A stretch of 6,050 nucleotides of DNA from an uncultured Verrucomicrobium sp. GTDB lineage: Bacteria; Verrucomicrobiota; Verrucomicrobiia; Methylacidiphilales; GAS474. Positions 1-5,984 of this stretch are shown piece after piece. The position numbers and the translations under genes were made by a program. The notes beneath the pieces are model-generated. The model did no database searches and had not been told where the DNA came from. It saw only the letters and a program-made list of their open reading frames with translations. The stretch is from the NCBI GenBank assembly GCA_903889845.1, contig CAISZB010000517.1, positions 1 through 6,050 of the forward strand, in the 5' to 3' direction. Numbering within the stretch: the first letter of the stretch is position 1; each line of letters starts with the position of its first letter.

Positions 1-1
1 C

Positions 2-1321
2 CCCTGCATCTTCGTCTTCTGGCACCGCGCCACCCTCGTCGCCGCCGCCCACTTCCGCGACCAGGACATCGCCATCCTCATCTCCCGCTCCTTTGACGGC
101 GAACTCATCGCCCGCACCGTCGAGCGTCTCGGCTTTGTCGCCATCCGCGGCTCCAGCTCCCGCGACGGCACCTCCGGCCTGCGCAACCTCCACCGCGCCT
201 ACCTCGCCGACGAGCAGGAAGGCGCCTCGGCCCCCTACGTCACCGTCCTTCTCGGCGGCCTCTTCCTCGCCCTGGCCGGCCTCTGCGATTACGGCGCCCT
301 CTGGCTCCTCCCCGCCTACCTGCTCGGCCTCCTCTTCCTCCGTTCCCGGATTCTCCTCTTCCTCCTCGTCCCGGCCCTTTGGGCCGTCGTCCTCCTCCCC
401 TGGCTCTTCCGGAACCTCTCCCTGACCGGCGACCCCTTCGGCGGCGCCGCCCTCCGCCTCGCCACTGGCGGGGCCAACTACCCCGGCACGCTCCTCGAAC
501 GTTCCTTCCATCCCAGCATCGACACCCTTTCCTCGTGGACCCACGGCTTCTCCAATGTGACCCACGGCCTCCGCTGGGAGTTCGAGGAAGGGTTCCCCGG
601 CCTGGGCCACGCCCTCGTCGTCTTCTTCTTTTTCGTCGGCATCCTCTACCTCTTCAAGCGGCGGCACGCGCAGAAACTCCGTTACGTCACCCTGGGGTCG
701 CTGGTCTGCCTCCTTGCCGGCCCCTCCATCGCCCTTTCCGAACCCAAGATCGTCTCTCCCGGCAACCACCTCATCCTCATTCTTCCCCTCGTCACCCTCT
801 TCGGCGCCTCCTTCTTCCACATCCTCCTTGACCGCCTCGAAATCGGCCTCCCCCTGATCCGCAAAAGCATCATCGTCCTCTTCTTCCTGCTCAACTCCTT
901 CCCCTTCTTCCACGCCCTCGTCCGCCCCGAGGGAGCCCCCGTCCACTACCCCCCCTACCACCCGCCAATGATCACCCTCATCTCCCGGTGGTACCTCCCC
1001 GACGAGATCCTCGTCTCGGACATCCCCGAAGCCGTCGCCTGGTACGGGGACCGCACCTCCCTCCTGCTCCCCTCCACCCCCAAAGAGTTGATCGAAATCA
1101 ACGACTACGTCCACCCCCTCTCCGGCATTTTTCTGACCCCCGCCAGCCGCAACGCGCAAGCCCTCAGCGAGATCACCAAGGGCGAATGGAAACCATGGGC
1201 CCCCCTCGTTCTCGGGCTACAAATTCCCGCCGGAATCCCCTTTACGTCCTACGTCAATCTCCCCCCCAACGAAAACGAGTACCTCCTCCTGACCGACCAC
1301 CCTCGCTGGCCCCATCAGTAG
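2..1321 (+). CDS. Chimeric membrane protein, 5'-partial: DUF374-type acyltransferase fragment joined to a GT39-like C-terminal region
   Basis: The frame is open from the window edge to TAG at 1319-1321 (439 residues visible); the true start lies upstream. Residues 1-63 look like the middle of a DUF374-type lysophospholipid/lipid A-like acyltransferase: an FWH motif (His8, a likely catalytic His in this family), then ILISRSFDGE (26-34), ERLGF (41-45) and RGSSSRDG (49-56). The PDGPRGP-like segment expected soon after is absent. From about residue 78 the protein becomes a polytopic membrane protein with likely helices near 80-95, 97-111, 113-133, 204-218, 228-245, 257-277 and 289-304. It has a PWLFRNLSLTGDPFG motif and a soluble tail containing AWYGDR (346-351), as in the C-terminal part of GT39 (ArnT/PMT-like) glycosyltransferases. 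The N-terminal GT39 part, with the catalytic acidic loop, is missing. The product may therefore lack both activities. It could be a pseudogene, an assembly chimera or a real fusion. Domain assignment is from memory of the families. Confidence 0.6.
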   Translation, partial: PCIFVFWHRATLVAAAHFRDQDIAILISRSFDGELIARTVERLGFVAIRGSSSRDGTSGLRNLHRAYLADEQEGASAPYVTVLLGGLFLALAGLCDYGALWLLPAYLLGLLFLRSRILLFLLVPALWAVVLLPWLFRNLSLTGDPFGGAALRLATGGANYPGTLLERSFHPSIDTLSSWTHGFSNVTHGLRWEFEEGFPGLGHALVVFFFFVGILYLFKRRHAQKLRYVTLGSLVCLLAGPSIALSEPKIVSPGNHLILILPLVTLFGASFFHILLDRLEIGLPLIRKSIIVLFFLLNSFPFFHALVRPEGAPVHYPPYHPPMITLISRWYLPDEILVSDIPEAVAWYGDRTSLLLPSTPKELIEINDYVHPLSGIFLTPASRNAQALSEITKGEWKPWAPLVLGLQIPAGIPFTSYVNLPPNENEYLLLTDHPRWPHQ

Positions 1322-1372
1322 CACAAAATTACCGTAAGCTCTTCATGGAATAGATTTTCCGCTTTTCAGAAT

Positions 1373-1400
1373 CGCCATTAATTTTGTTGTTGTATTGGCG
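1373..1400. repeat. Imperfect inverted repeat (8-bp arms, 12-base spacer), possible operator or leader hairpin
   Basis: CGCCATTA (1373-1380) and TATTGGCG (1393-1400) match as an inverted repeat at 7 of 8 positions. The centres of the two arms are 20 bases apart, close to two helical turns, as expected for a dimeric regulator site. The repeat ends 7 bases before the Shine-Dalgarno core, so as RNA it could also fold next to the ribosome site. A repeat of this size can arise by chance. Confidence 0.3.
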
Positions 1401-1405
1401 TAAAA

Positions 1406-1414
1406 AAGGAGGAG
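1406..1414 (+). promoter_or_regulatory. Strong Shine-Dalgarno sequence
   Basis: AAGGAGGAG is an excellent anti-16S match and the only strong one before any gene start in the window. It lies about 24 bases upstream of the barrel gene's ATG at 1439, too far for direct initiation. It is also only 1-3 bases from an ATG at 1416, slightly closer than ideal. It therefore points to initiation at 1416 with coupling to 1439, or to initiation at 1439 by another route. Confidence 0.5.
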
Positions 1415-1415
1415 A

Positions 1416-1442
1416 ATGCCCGAACGTCCTTCTCGGCCATGA
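1416..1442 (+). CDS. Possible 8-codon leader ORF overlapping the barrel gene start
   Basis: The ATG at 1416 directly follows the Shine-Dalgarno sequence and opens an ORF encoding MPERPSRP. It ends at TGA 1440-1442. That stop overlaps the ATG of the outer-membrane barrel gene (1439-1441) in the classic ATGA arrangement used for translational coupling. The peptide shows no attenuator signature such as a run of one amino acid, so any role would be to deliver ribosomes to the barrel start. The ORF is very short and could be chance. Confidence 0.3.
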   Translation: MPERPSRP

Positions 1443-2737
1443 AATTCCGCTCTTTCCCGTTGGCAGTCACCTTCGCACTCACCGCCTCCGCCCTGCCCCT
1501 GCTGGCCCAGCAGCCCGATTTGAGCAGTCTCATCACGATGCCCGAGGCCGGGGCCGGCGTTTCCCCGCTGCAGCAGAGCGACGATTACACGAAGACCCAG
1601 GCCCAGGCCCACGCCGAGTCGAAGAAGGCCTTCTCCGTCACCGCCTCGGTGCGCGAGCAATACGACGACAACATCTACACCTCGCACGACAACAAGGTCA
1701 GCGACTACACGACCATCGCCGAGCCCAGCTTCCTTTTCAACTATCCGATGACCGACACCCTGCTCTCGGCCCGGTACACCTTCGACGCCACGGCCTACGC
1801 CAAGCGGGACAAGACCTTCGACACCGCCCACGACCTCACGATGCGGGTCAACCAGACCTTCTCCAGCCGCTTCAACCTCGACGCCCGAGACCGCGTCCAC
1901 TACTCGAACCCGCCCGAAATCGACTCCGGCAGCGTCGTCAACCGCGTCGCCGGCACCTACTTCAACAACACCTTCAGCCTCCAAGGAACGACCCAGTGGA
2001 CGCCGAAGCTCTCCACCGTCACCTCCTACACCAACGACTACTTCACCTACGACGATCCCACCGTCGCCGCCACCGACAACCGGGATTCCCACACCCTCCA
2101 GCACGACTTCCGCTACACCCTCACCCCCACCGTCACCTTGGTCAACGGCGGCTCGATCAACGCCCTCTTTTACGACCACAAAGTCACGTCCACCGTCTTC
2201 GGCACTCTGACAAGCCGCAACTGGACCTCCTTCACCGGCTACACCGGCGCCGACTGGACGGCCCTGCCCGAACTCACCCTCGGGGTCCGCGGCGGCGGCG
2301 TCTACACGACCTACGACGCCAACCTGAAGGATTCCCTCGCTCCCTACGCCTCGTTCTTCACGACCTGGCAGGCCGGAGCCAAGAGCACGCTCGACTTCAA
2401 CTACATGCACAGCGTCTCCCCGACCGACCTTTCCTCCTACAGCAGCGCCACCAGCGACAGCGTCTCCCTCACCGGCACCTACAAGTTCACCCCGAAGCTG
2501 ACCGGCCGCCTCCAGGGCAGCTACACGATGAACACCAGCACCTCCAGCACCGCCATCACCGCCGGGGCCGGGACCTACCACGAGAACACCCTGGGCGTCA
2601 CCACCGGGCTGGGATACGACTTCACCCAATACCTCAATCTCAACGTCGGCTACTCCCTCACCAACGTGGGGTCGGACGCGATCAGCAGTTCCTACAACCG
2701 CAACCAGGTCTCCCTCGGCCTGACGGCGTCCTTCTAA
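1439..2737 (+). CDS. Outer-membrane beta-barrel protein of an exopolysaccharide export locus (BBP2_2-like)
   Basis: The 432-residue protein starts with a Sec signal peptide: basic residues 2-4, a hydrophobic stretch 6-22, and likely cleavage after Ala23 or Gln24 in LLAQQ. Residues 25-60 form a Gln/Ala-rich linker. From about residue 65 the protein is a series of alternating polar and aromatic strands with short turns rich in Asn, Asp, Ser and Thr. A QYDDNIY motif (74-80) followed by SDY (88-90) is typical of the first strands of BBP2_2-type barrels found in exopolysaccharide loci. The last residue is Phe in SLGLTASF, the usual BAM-recognition ending. No enzymatic motif is seen. Its place directly before a Wzc-like kinase and an OPX lipoprotein suggests an outer-membrane polysaccharide pore (inference). 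The start at 1439 puts the signal peptide at the very N-terminus. The barrel call is strong; the exact family is less certain. Confidence 0.85.
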   Translation: MKFRSFPLAVTFALTASALPLLAQQPDLSSLITMPEAGAGVSPLQQSDDYTKTQAQAHAESKKAFSVTASVREQYDDNIYTSHDNKVSDYTTIAEPSFLFNYPMTDTLLSARYTFDATAYAKRDKTFDTAHDLTMRVNQTFSSRFNLDARDRVHYSNPPEIDSGSVVNRVAGTYFNNTFSLQGTTQWTPKLSTVTSYTNDYFTYDDPTVAATDNRDSHTLQHDFRYTLTPTVTLVNGGSINALFYDHKVTSTVFGTLTSRNWTSFTGYTGADWTALPELTLGVRGGGVYTTYDANLKDSLAPYASFFTTWQAGAKSTLDFNYMHSVSPTDLSSYSSATSDSVSLTGTYKFTPKLTGRLQGSYTMNTSTSSTAITAGAGTYHENTLGVTTGLGYDFTQYLNLNVGYSLTNVGSDAISSSYNRNQVSLGLTASF

Positions 2738-2764
2738 AGCGGGCGGCATGCGGGCGGCCCGTGG

Positions 2765-2787
2765 GGAAACACCGAGGTTCCTTTTTT
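2765..2787 (+). terminator. Weak intrinsic-terminator-like hairpin after the barrel gene
   Basis: GGAAAC (2765-2770) can pair with GTTCC (2777-2781) if one A is bulged, with a 6-base loop, and six T follow directly (2782-2787). The stem is short and only partly GC, so termination would be partial. This could reduce expression of the kinase and OPX genes relative to the barrel. No promoter is evident between the hairpin and the next start at 2840. Confidence 0.35.
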
Positions 2788-2839
2788 CGCGCAATGGCTT
2801 TGCCAGAAGCGGGCTCTTCGCTTAACGTGACCCATCAAC

Positions 2840-5017
2840 ATGGCTGTTTCCGAGACGATCGACCTTCCCCATTTTAACGACTATTGGAGGGTGGTCCGCG
2901 CCCGCTTCGGGATCATCCTCACCCTCTTCACGATCACCTTCGCGACGGGGTACTTCGTCTCCGCCTTCGTCCTCCAGAAGCAATACGGCGGCACCGTCGA
3001 TATCCGCGTCTTCAAGCAGGACAAGGACGTCCAAGTCTTCAGCCAGGCCGACCGGAACGCCTTCGACCCCGTCTTCTTCGAATCGGAGCGGGCCACCATC
3101 GAGTCGAAGGAGATCCTCTACCCCGTCATCAAAAAGCTGAACCTGACCGACAAGTGGTCCCAGCGCTACCTCCACGGGGAACGCCTCCTGCGCGAGGACG
3201 AAGTCTACCTCATCCTCCTCAAAGGCCACCTGAAAATCGATCCCCAGCGCGGCTCGAACATCGTCCAGATCACCGGCATGAGTGAGGAGATGGACGAGGC
3301 CCCCGTCCTGGCCAACACCGTTGCCGAGACCTACATCAACGTCCGCACGAAGAACGAACAGGACCGGATCAACCGCGGCCTCAACAACGTCGCCGACCAG
3401 ATCCAGGACCAGAAAAACATCGTCGAAGCGGCCAAGAAAAAGGTCGACGAACTCCGACTCCAGCTCGGCCTCGACATCACCCCCGGCAGCGGCGGCGATT
3501 CCCAGCTCCTCGACCAGGAACTGGAAGCGAAGCAGAAACAACTCGACGACGCGCGCCAGGACGCCGTCGCCCGCCGCGTCCGCTACTCCCAGCTGAAGGA
3601 CCTCTCCACCGAGGACCTCATCGACACCCTCCCCGCCCTCGGCCTCAACGACCCGACGATCGACCAGCTCCGCCAACAGGAACTCCAGGGCACCTCGAAC
3701 CTCCAGACCCTCCTCAAGGGCGGCTTCGGCGAGGACCACCCCCGCGTCCAGTCCCTTCGCGCCTCGATCGCCAAGGTCCAGGAACAGCTCAAAGCCCTCG
3801 CCGAAGGAAAGCGCCGCGCCCTCCTCATCGACCTCAACGTCAGCGAGGAAAAACTCAAGGATCTCCAGACTGGCGTCGATACCCTGCGCAATCAACTGCG
3901 CCAGGAAAAGAGCGACAAGATGGCCCCCTTCCAGGAGGCCGTGAAGGAGCGCGACCGCCAGCAATACATCCTCGACCAATACGAGATCCGCTACAAACAG
4001 GAGAACCTCGACCAGCAGTCCCCCAGCCAGCCGGCGACGATCATCTCCCATGCCAGCGCCAGCCCCAACCCGATCCGGCCGATCCTCTGGCTGAACATCA
4101 CCCTCTCCGGCGTCGCCGGCCTCGTCCTCGGTCTCTCCGTCGCCTTCTTCCTCGAATACCTCGACACCAGCGTCAAGAGCCTCAACGACGTCGAGAAAAC
4201 CCTCGGCGTCCCCGTCCTCGGCATCATCCCGCGCGGCGTCCAGGCCCTCAACCGCGAGCCGAAGGACACCCCCCATGCCGAGAGCTACCGCATCCTCCGC
4301 GCCCGGATCGACCTCCAGGCCCACTCCGGCCCCGGCAACACCCTGACCATGCTCAGCGGCGGTCCCGGGGAAGGCAAATCGACCACCCTCTTCAACCTCG
4401 GCTACGTCTGCGCCGAGGCCGGCCAATCCGTCATCATCGTCGACGCCGACCTCCGGCGCCCCTCCCAGCACACCCTCTTCGACATCGCCGTCGGCCCCGG
4501 CCTCTCCGACCACCTCACCCAGAACGTCCCCATCGGCGGACTCGTCAAGGAAACCAACATCCCGAACCTCCACGTCATCACCGCCGGGGAGGAGTCCCAC
4601 GACGCCATCAGCCGCTTCGACAACCAGACCCTCCGCGCCATCATCACCGAGTTGAAAGAGCGCTACCAGGTCATCCTCATCGATTCCCCGCCCGCCCTGG
4701 GCGTCAGCGACGCCTCCGTCATCGCCCACGAGGTCGATAAGGTCATCATGGTCATCCAGCACCGGCGCTACCCCCGGGAAATTTCCATCCGGACGAAGAA
4801 AGCCATCGAGGAAGTCCAGGGCAACCTCATCGGCGTCGCCCTCAACTCCGTCGCCACCTCCAGCGAGGAAGGCTACTACTACTACGGCGCCTACGCCGAC
4901 TACTACAGCGCCAAGGGGAAGAAGAAACGCCGCAAGAAGCAGGGCGGCCACCGCCCGCCGCCCCGCCCCGCCTCCTCCGACACCCCCGAGGGCAAAGACC
5001 AACACGAAGAGTTCTAG
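2840..5017 (+). CDS. Wzc-like polysaccharide co-polymerase / tyrosine autokinase (BY-kinase)
   Basis: The 725-residue inner-membrane protein controls polymer chain length and export and is expected to phosphorylate itself on tyrosine. Residues 1-20 are cytoplasmic. TM1 is near 23-45, followed by a Wzz-type periplasmic domain with long coiled-coil stretches (about 176-245 and 302-390) and a GNVR-like GEDHPRVQSLR segment (297-307). A proline motif SPNPIRP (408-414) precedes TM2 (about 415-438). The kinase domain carries the ESYRILR oligomerisation motif (EX2RX2R, 481-487), Walker A GGPGEGKST (507-515, Lys513), Walker A' VIIVDADLRRP (531-541, Asp535 and Asp537) and Walker B VILIDSPP (611-618, Asp615), all intact. 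Seven tyrosines (679-682, 685, 688, 689) form the phosphorylation cluster. A Lys/Arg-rich patch (692-700) and a Pro-rich, acidic tail follow. An in-frame TGA at 2828-2830 makes the ATG at 2840 the first possible ATG start; no Shine-Dalgarno is visible. Length matches the fused Wzc type. Confidence 0.95.
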   Translation: MAVSETIDLPHFNDYWRVVRARFGIILTLFTITFATGYFVSAFVLQKQYGGTVDIRVFKQDKDVQVFSQADRNAFDPVFFESERATIESKEILYPVIKKLNLTDKWSQRYLHGERLLREDEVYLILLKGHLKIDPQRGSNIVQITGMSEEMDEAPVLANTVAETYINVRTKNEQDRINRGLNNVADQIQDQKNIVEAAKKKVDELRLQLGLDITPGSGGDSQLLDQELEAKQKQLDDARQDAVARRVRYSQLKDLSTEDLIDTLPALGLNDPTIDQLRQQELQGTSNLQTLLKGGFGEDHPRVQSLRASIAKVQEQLKALAEGKRRALLIDLNVSEEKLKDLQTGVDTLRNQLRQEKSDKMAPFQEAVKERDRQQYILDQYEIRYKQENLDQQSPSQPATIISHASASPNPIRPILWLNITLSGVAGLVLGLSVAFFLEYLDTSVKSLNDVEKTLGVPVLGIIPRGVQALNREPKDTPHAESYRILRARIDLQAHSGPGNTLTMLSGGPGEGKSTTLFNLGYVCAEAGQSVIIVDADLRRPSQHTLFDIAVGPGLSDHLTQNVPIGGLVKETNIPNLHVITAGEESHDAISRFDNQTLRAIITELKERYQVILIDSPPALGVSDASVIAHEVDKVIMVIQHRRYPREISIRTKKAIEEVQGNLIGVALNSVATSSEEGYYYYGAYADYYSAKGKKKRRKKQGGHRPPPRPASSDTPEGKDQHEEF

Positions 5018-5038
5018 CGCTCCAGCCGCCCCATCCCT

Positions 5039-5716
5039 ATGCCCCTTCTCTTCCGTCTCCTCCTCCTGGCCGTCCTCCCCCTCCTGGCGTCCTGCCTCGA
5101 TTCCGGGTCCGCGTCGAACACCGCGCCCGCCGCCAATCCCGGCAGCGAGACCCCCGCCCTCGCCACCCTGCCTGCCGACACCACCGCCACACCTCCCTCC
5201 TCCCTCCCTTCCCAGGCCCCTGCCGACCCCTCCAGAGACGTCCTCCGCCCCGGCGACATCCTCACCATCCGCCTCACCGGCGTCCCCCCGGACGAGAGCT
5301 TCATCAGCGAGATCAAGATCGACGAGCAGGGCAACATCTCGATGCCCTACATCGCCACCCCCCTCCACGCCGGGGGCGACACCGCCACCCACCTCAAGCA
5401 GGCCATCGAGGCGGCCTACCGGAACAACCACATCTACACCACGCCGAACATCACCATCGTCCCCCAGGCCCGCTTCGTGAACGTCAGCGGCGAAGTCCGT
5501 TCCCCCCAACGCATCGTCTTCACCAACGACCTCACCGCCCTCAAGGCCGTCACCGCCTGCGGCGGTTTCACCGACTTCGCCAACCGGCACGACATCCAGA
5601 TCCTGCGCACCACCGGCGTCCTCCACCTCAACGCCCTCGAAGCGATGAAGAACCCCTCCATCGACATCCCCCTCCAGGCCGGCGACCAGGTCCAGATCCC
5701 TCGCTCCATTTTCTAG
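5039..5716 (+). CDS. Short Wza-like polysaccharide export (OPX) lipoprotein
   Basis: The 225-residue protein has a lipoprotein signal peptide: Arg6, a Leu-rich core, and lipobox L-A-S-C with Cys19 as the lipidated residue. A low-complexity Ala/Pro/Ser/Thr linker covers 20-65. A Poly_export-type domain begins at DVLRPGDILTIRLTG (67-81) and runs to about 145. One SLBB-like domain follows, with VSGEVRSPQRIVF (139-151), the AVTACGGFTDFA segment (160-171) and closing GDQVQIP (205-211). The protein ends four residues later, so the C-terminal amphipathic helix that forms the outer-membrane pore in E. coli Wza is absent. It starts 21 bases after the kinase stop, in the same frame as the kinase, so the TAG at 5015-5017 bounds possible starts; the ATG at 5039 gives a proper signal peptide. 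No Shine-Dalgarno is visible. It is probably co-transcribed with the kinase gene and works with it as the export channel's periplasmic part. Confidence 0.92.
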   Translation: MPLLFRLLLLAVLPLLASCLDSGSASNTAPAANPGSETPALATLPADTTATPPSSLPSQAPADPSRDVLRPGDILTIRLTGVPPDESFISEIKIDEQGNISMPYIATPLHAGGDTATHLKQAIEAAYRNNHIYTTPNITIVPQARFVNVSGEVRSPQRIVFTNDLTALKAVTACGGFTDFANRHDIQILRTTGVLHLNALEAMKNPSIDIPLQAGDQVQIPRSIF

Positions 5717-5736
5717 CCGATCCCGGAGAAAAGAGA

Positions 5737-5765
5737 TTGCCAAAGGCGCCCGCCCTTTGCATTCT
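5737..5765 (+). promoter_or_regulatory. Possible sigma70-type promoter for tRNA-Arg
   Basis: TTGCCA (5737-5742) matches the -35 consensus at 5 of 6 bases. At 17-base spacing, CATTCT (5760-5765) matches the -10 consensus at only 3 of 6. Transcription would begin near 5772, about 13 bases before the mature tRNA-Arg, which is a sensible 5' leader. The site overlaps a hairpin, so the two readings compete. Confidence 0.3.
5741..5759 (+). terminator. Hairpin after the export lipoprotein gene, without a T-tract
   Basis: CAAAGGC (5741-5747) pairs with GCC and TTTG (5752-5754 and 5756-5759), with one bulged C and a GCCC loop. It lies 24 bases after the stop of the OPX gene. It could mark the 3' end of the export operon. 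No run of T follows, so intrinsic termination would be poor. Confidence 0.25.
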
Positions 5766-5784
5766 GCCAGACCACATTCCACAC

Positions 5785-5858
5785 GGGCCCTTAGCTCAGC
5801 GGATTAGAGCGGCTGACTACGGATCAGCAGGTCAAAGGTTCGAATCCTTTAGGGCCCA
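5785..5858 (+). tRNA. tRNA-Arg(ACG)
   Basis: A full cloverleaf can be drawn. The acceptor stem GGGCCCT (5785-5791) pairs perfectly with AGGGCCC (5851-5857), with discriminator A5858. The D arm is GCTC/GAGC (5794-5797 and 5807-5810). The anticodon stem GCTGA/TCAGC (5812-5816 and 5824-5828) encloses loop CTACGGA with anticodon ACG at 5819-5821. The T arm is AAAGG/CCTTT around TTCGAAT. It reads CGN arginine codons, with A34 normally deaminated to inosine by TadA (family knowledge). The 3' CCA is not encoded. A run of seven T (5859-5865) follows immediately. Confidence 0.97.
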
Positions 5859-5884
5859 TTTTTTTCAGGACGTGGAAGCACAGC

Positions 5885-5910
5885 GGAGGGTTCCCCTCCC
5901 CGATTTTTTT
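5885..5910 (+). terminator. Intrinsic-terminator-like hairpin between the two tRNA genes
   Basis: GGAGGG (5885-5890) pairs perfectly with CCCTCC (5894-5899) around a 3-base loop. After CCGA come seven T (5904-5910). The stem is five GC pairs and one AT pair. It would end tRNA-Arg transcripts. The T run touches the first base of tRNA-Gly at 5911, which leaves no room for a promoter between them. Confidence 0.6.
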
Positions 5911-5984
5911 GCGGGTGTAGTTCAATGGTAGAACGGGAGATTTCCAATCTCCATACGAGGGTTCGATTCCCTTCACCCGCTCCA
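5911..5984 (+). tRNA. tRNA-Gly(TCC), CCA encoded
   Basis: The acceptor stem GCGGGTG (5911-5917) pairs with CACCCGC (5974-5980), with discriminator T5981, usual for bacterial tRNA-Gly. The D arm is GTTC/GAAC. The anticodon stem GGAGA/TCTCC encloses loop TTTCCAA with anticodon TCC at 5943-5945. The T arm is GAGGG/CCCTT with one G-U pair, around TTCGATT. The variable loop is four bases. The 3' CCA is encoded at 5982-5984, unlike in the neighbouring tRNA-Arg. It reads GGA and probably GGG glycine codons. Confidence 0.97.

Larger units (their letters stand above)
1322..1438 (+). promoter_or_regulatory. AT-rich intergenic region, probable promoter and 5' leader of the export genes
   Basis: This gap is clearly richer in A and T than the genes on both sides, which fits a promoter region for the outer-membrane barrel gene. 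No good sigma70 pair can be fixed. TTACCG (1329-1334) with TAGATT (1351-1356) at 16-base spacing is the best match, but it is weak, with about 7 of 12 consensus bases. An inverted repeat and a strong Shine-Dalgarno sequence lie in the second half. No terminator for the upstream gene is evident, so readthrough from it is possible. Confidence 0.35.

Noticed and set aside
93..425. A Ser/Pro/Ala-rich plus-strand frame near the left end
   Set aside because: It is an off-frame reading of the pyrimidine-rich codons of the chimeric membrane protein gene, with low-complexity composition and no signal or domain.
2740..2761. GC-rich CGGGC/GCCCG inverted repeat just after the barrel stop
   Set aside because: A 5-bp stem with a 12-base GC-rich loop and no T run is expected by chance in such GC-rich sequence.
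1343..2794. A 483-codon minus-strand open frame opposite the barrel gene
   Set aside because: Same codon-bias shadow, with repetitive Gly/Val/Glu composition and no recognisable motif.
2822..5782. A 986-codon open frame on the minus strand opposite the kinase and OPX genes
   Set aside because: It is Gly/Val/Asp/Glu-rich low complexity and mirrors C-ending codons of the real genes. The plus strand has clear Wzc and OPX domains, so this is a shadow.
5737..5931. A 64-codon plus-strand frame across the tRNA-Arg gene
   Set aside because: It covers a complete tRNA and its terminator region; reading tRNA genes as protein is a common artefact.
5785..5984. tRNA pair as an attachment site for an integrated element
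   Set aside because: No integrase, direct repeat of a tRNA 3' end or change in composition is visible in the window.
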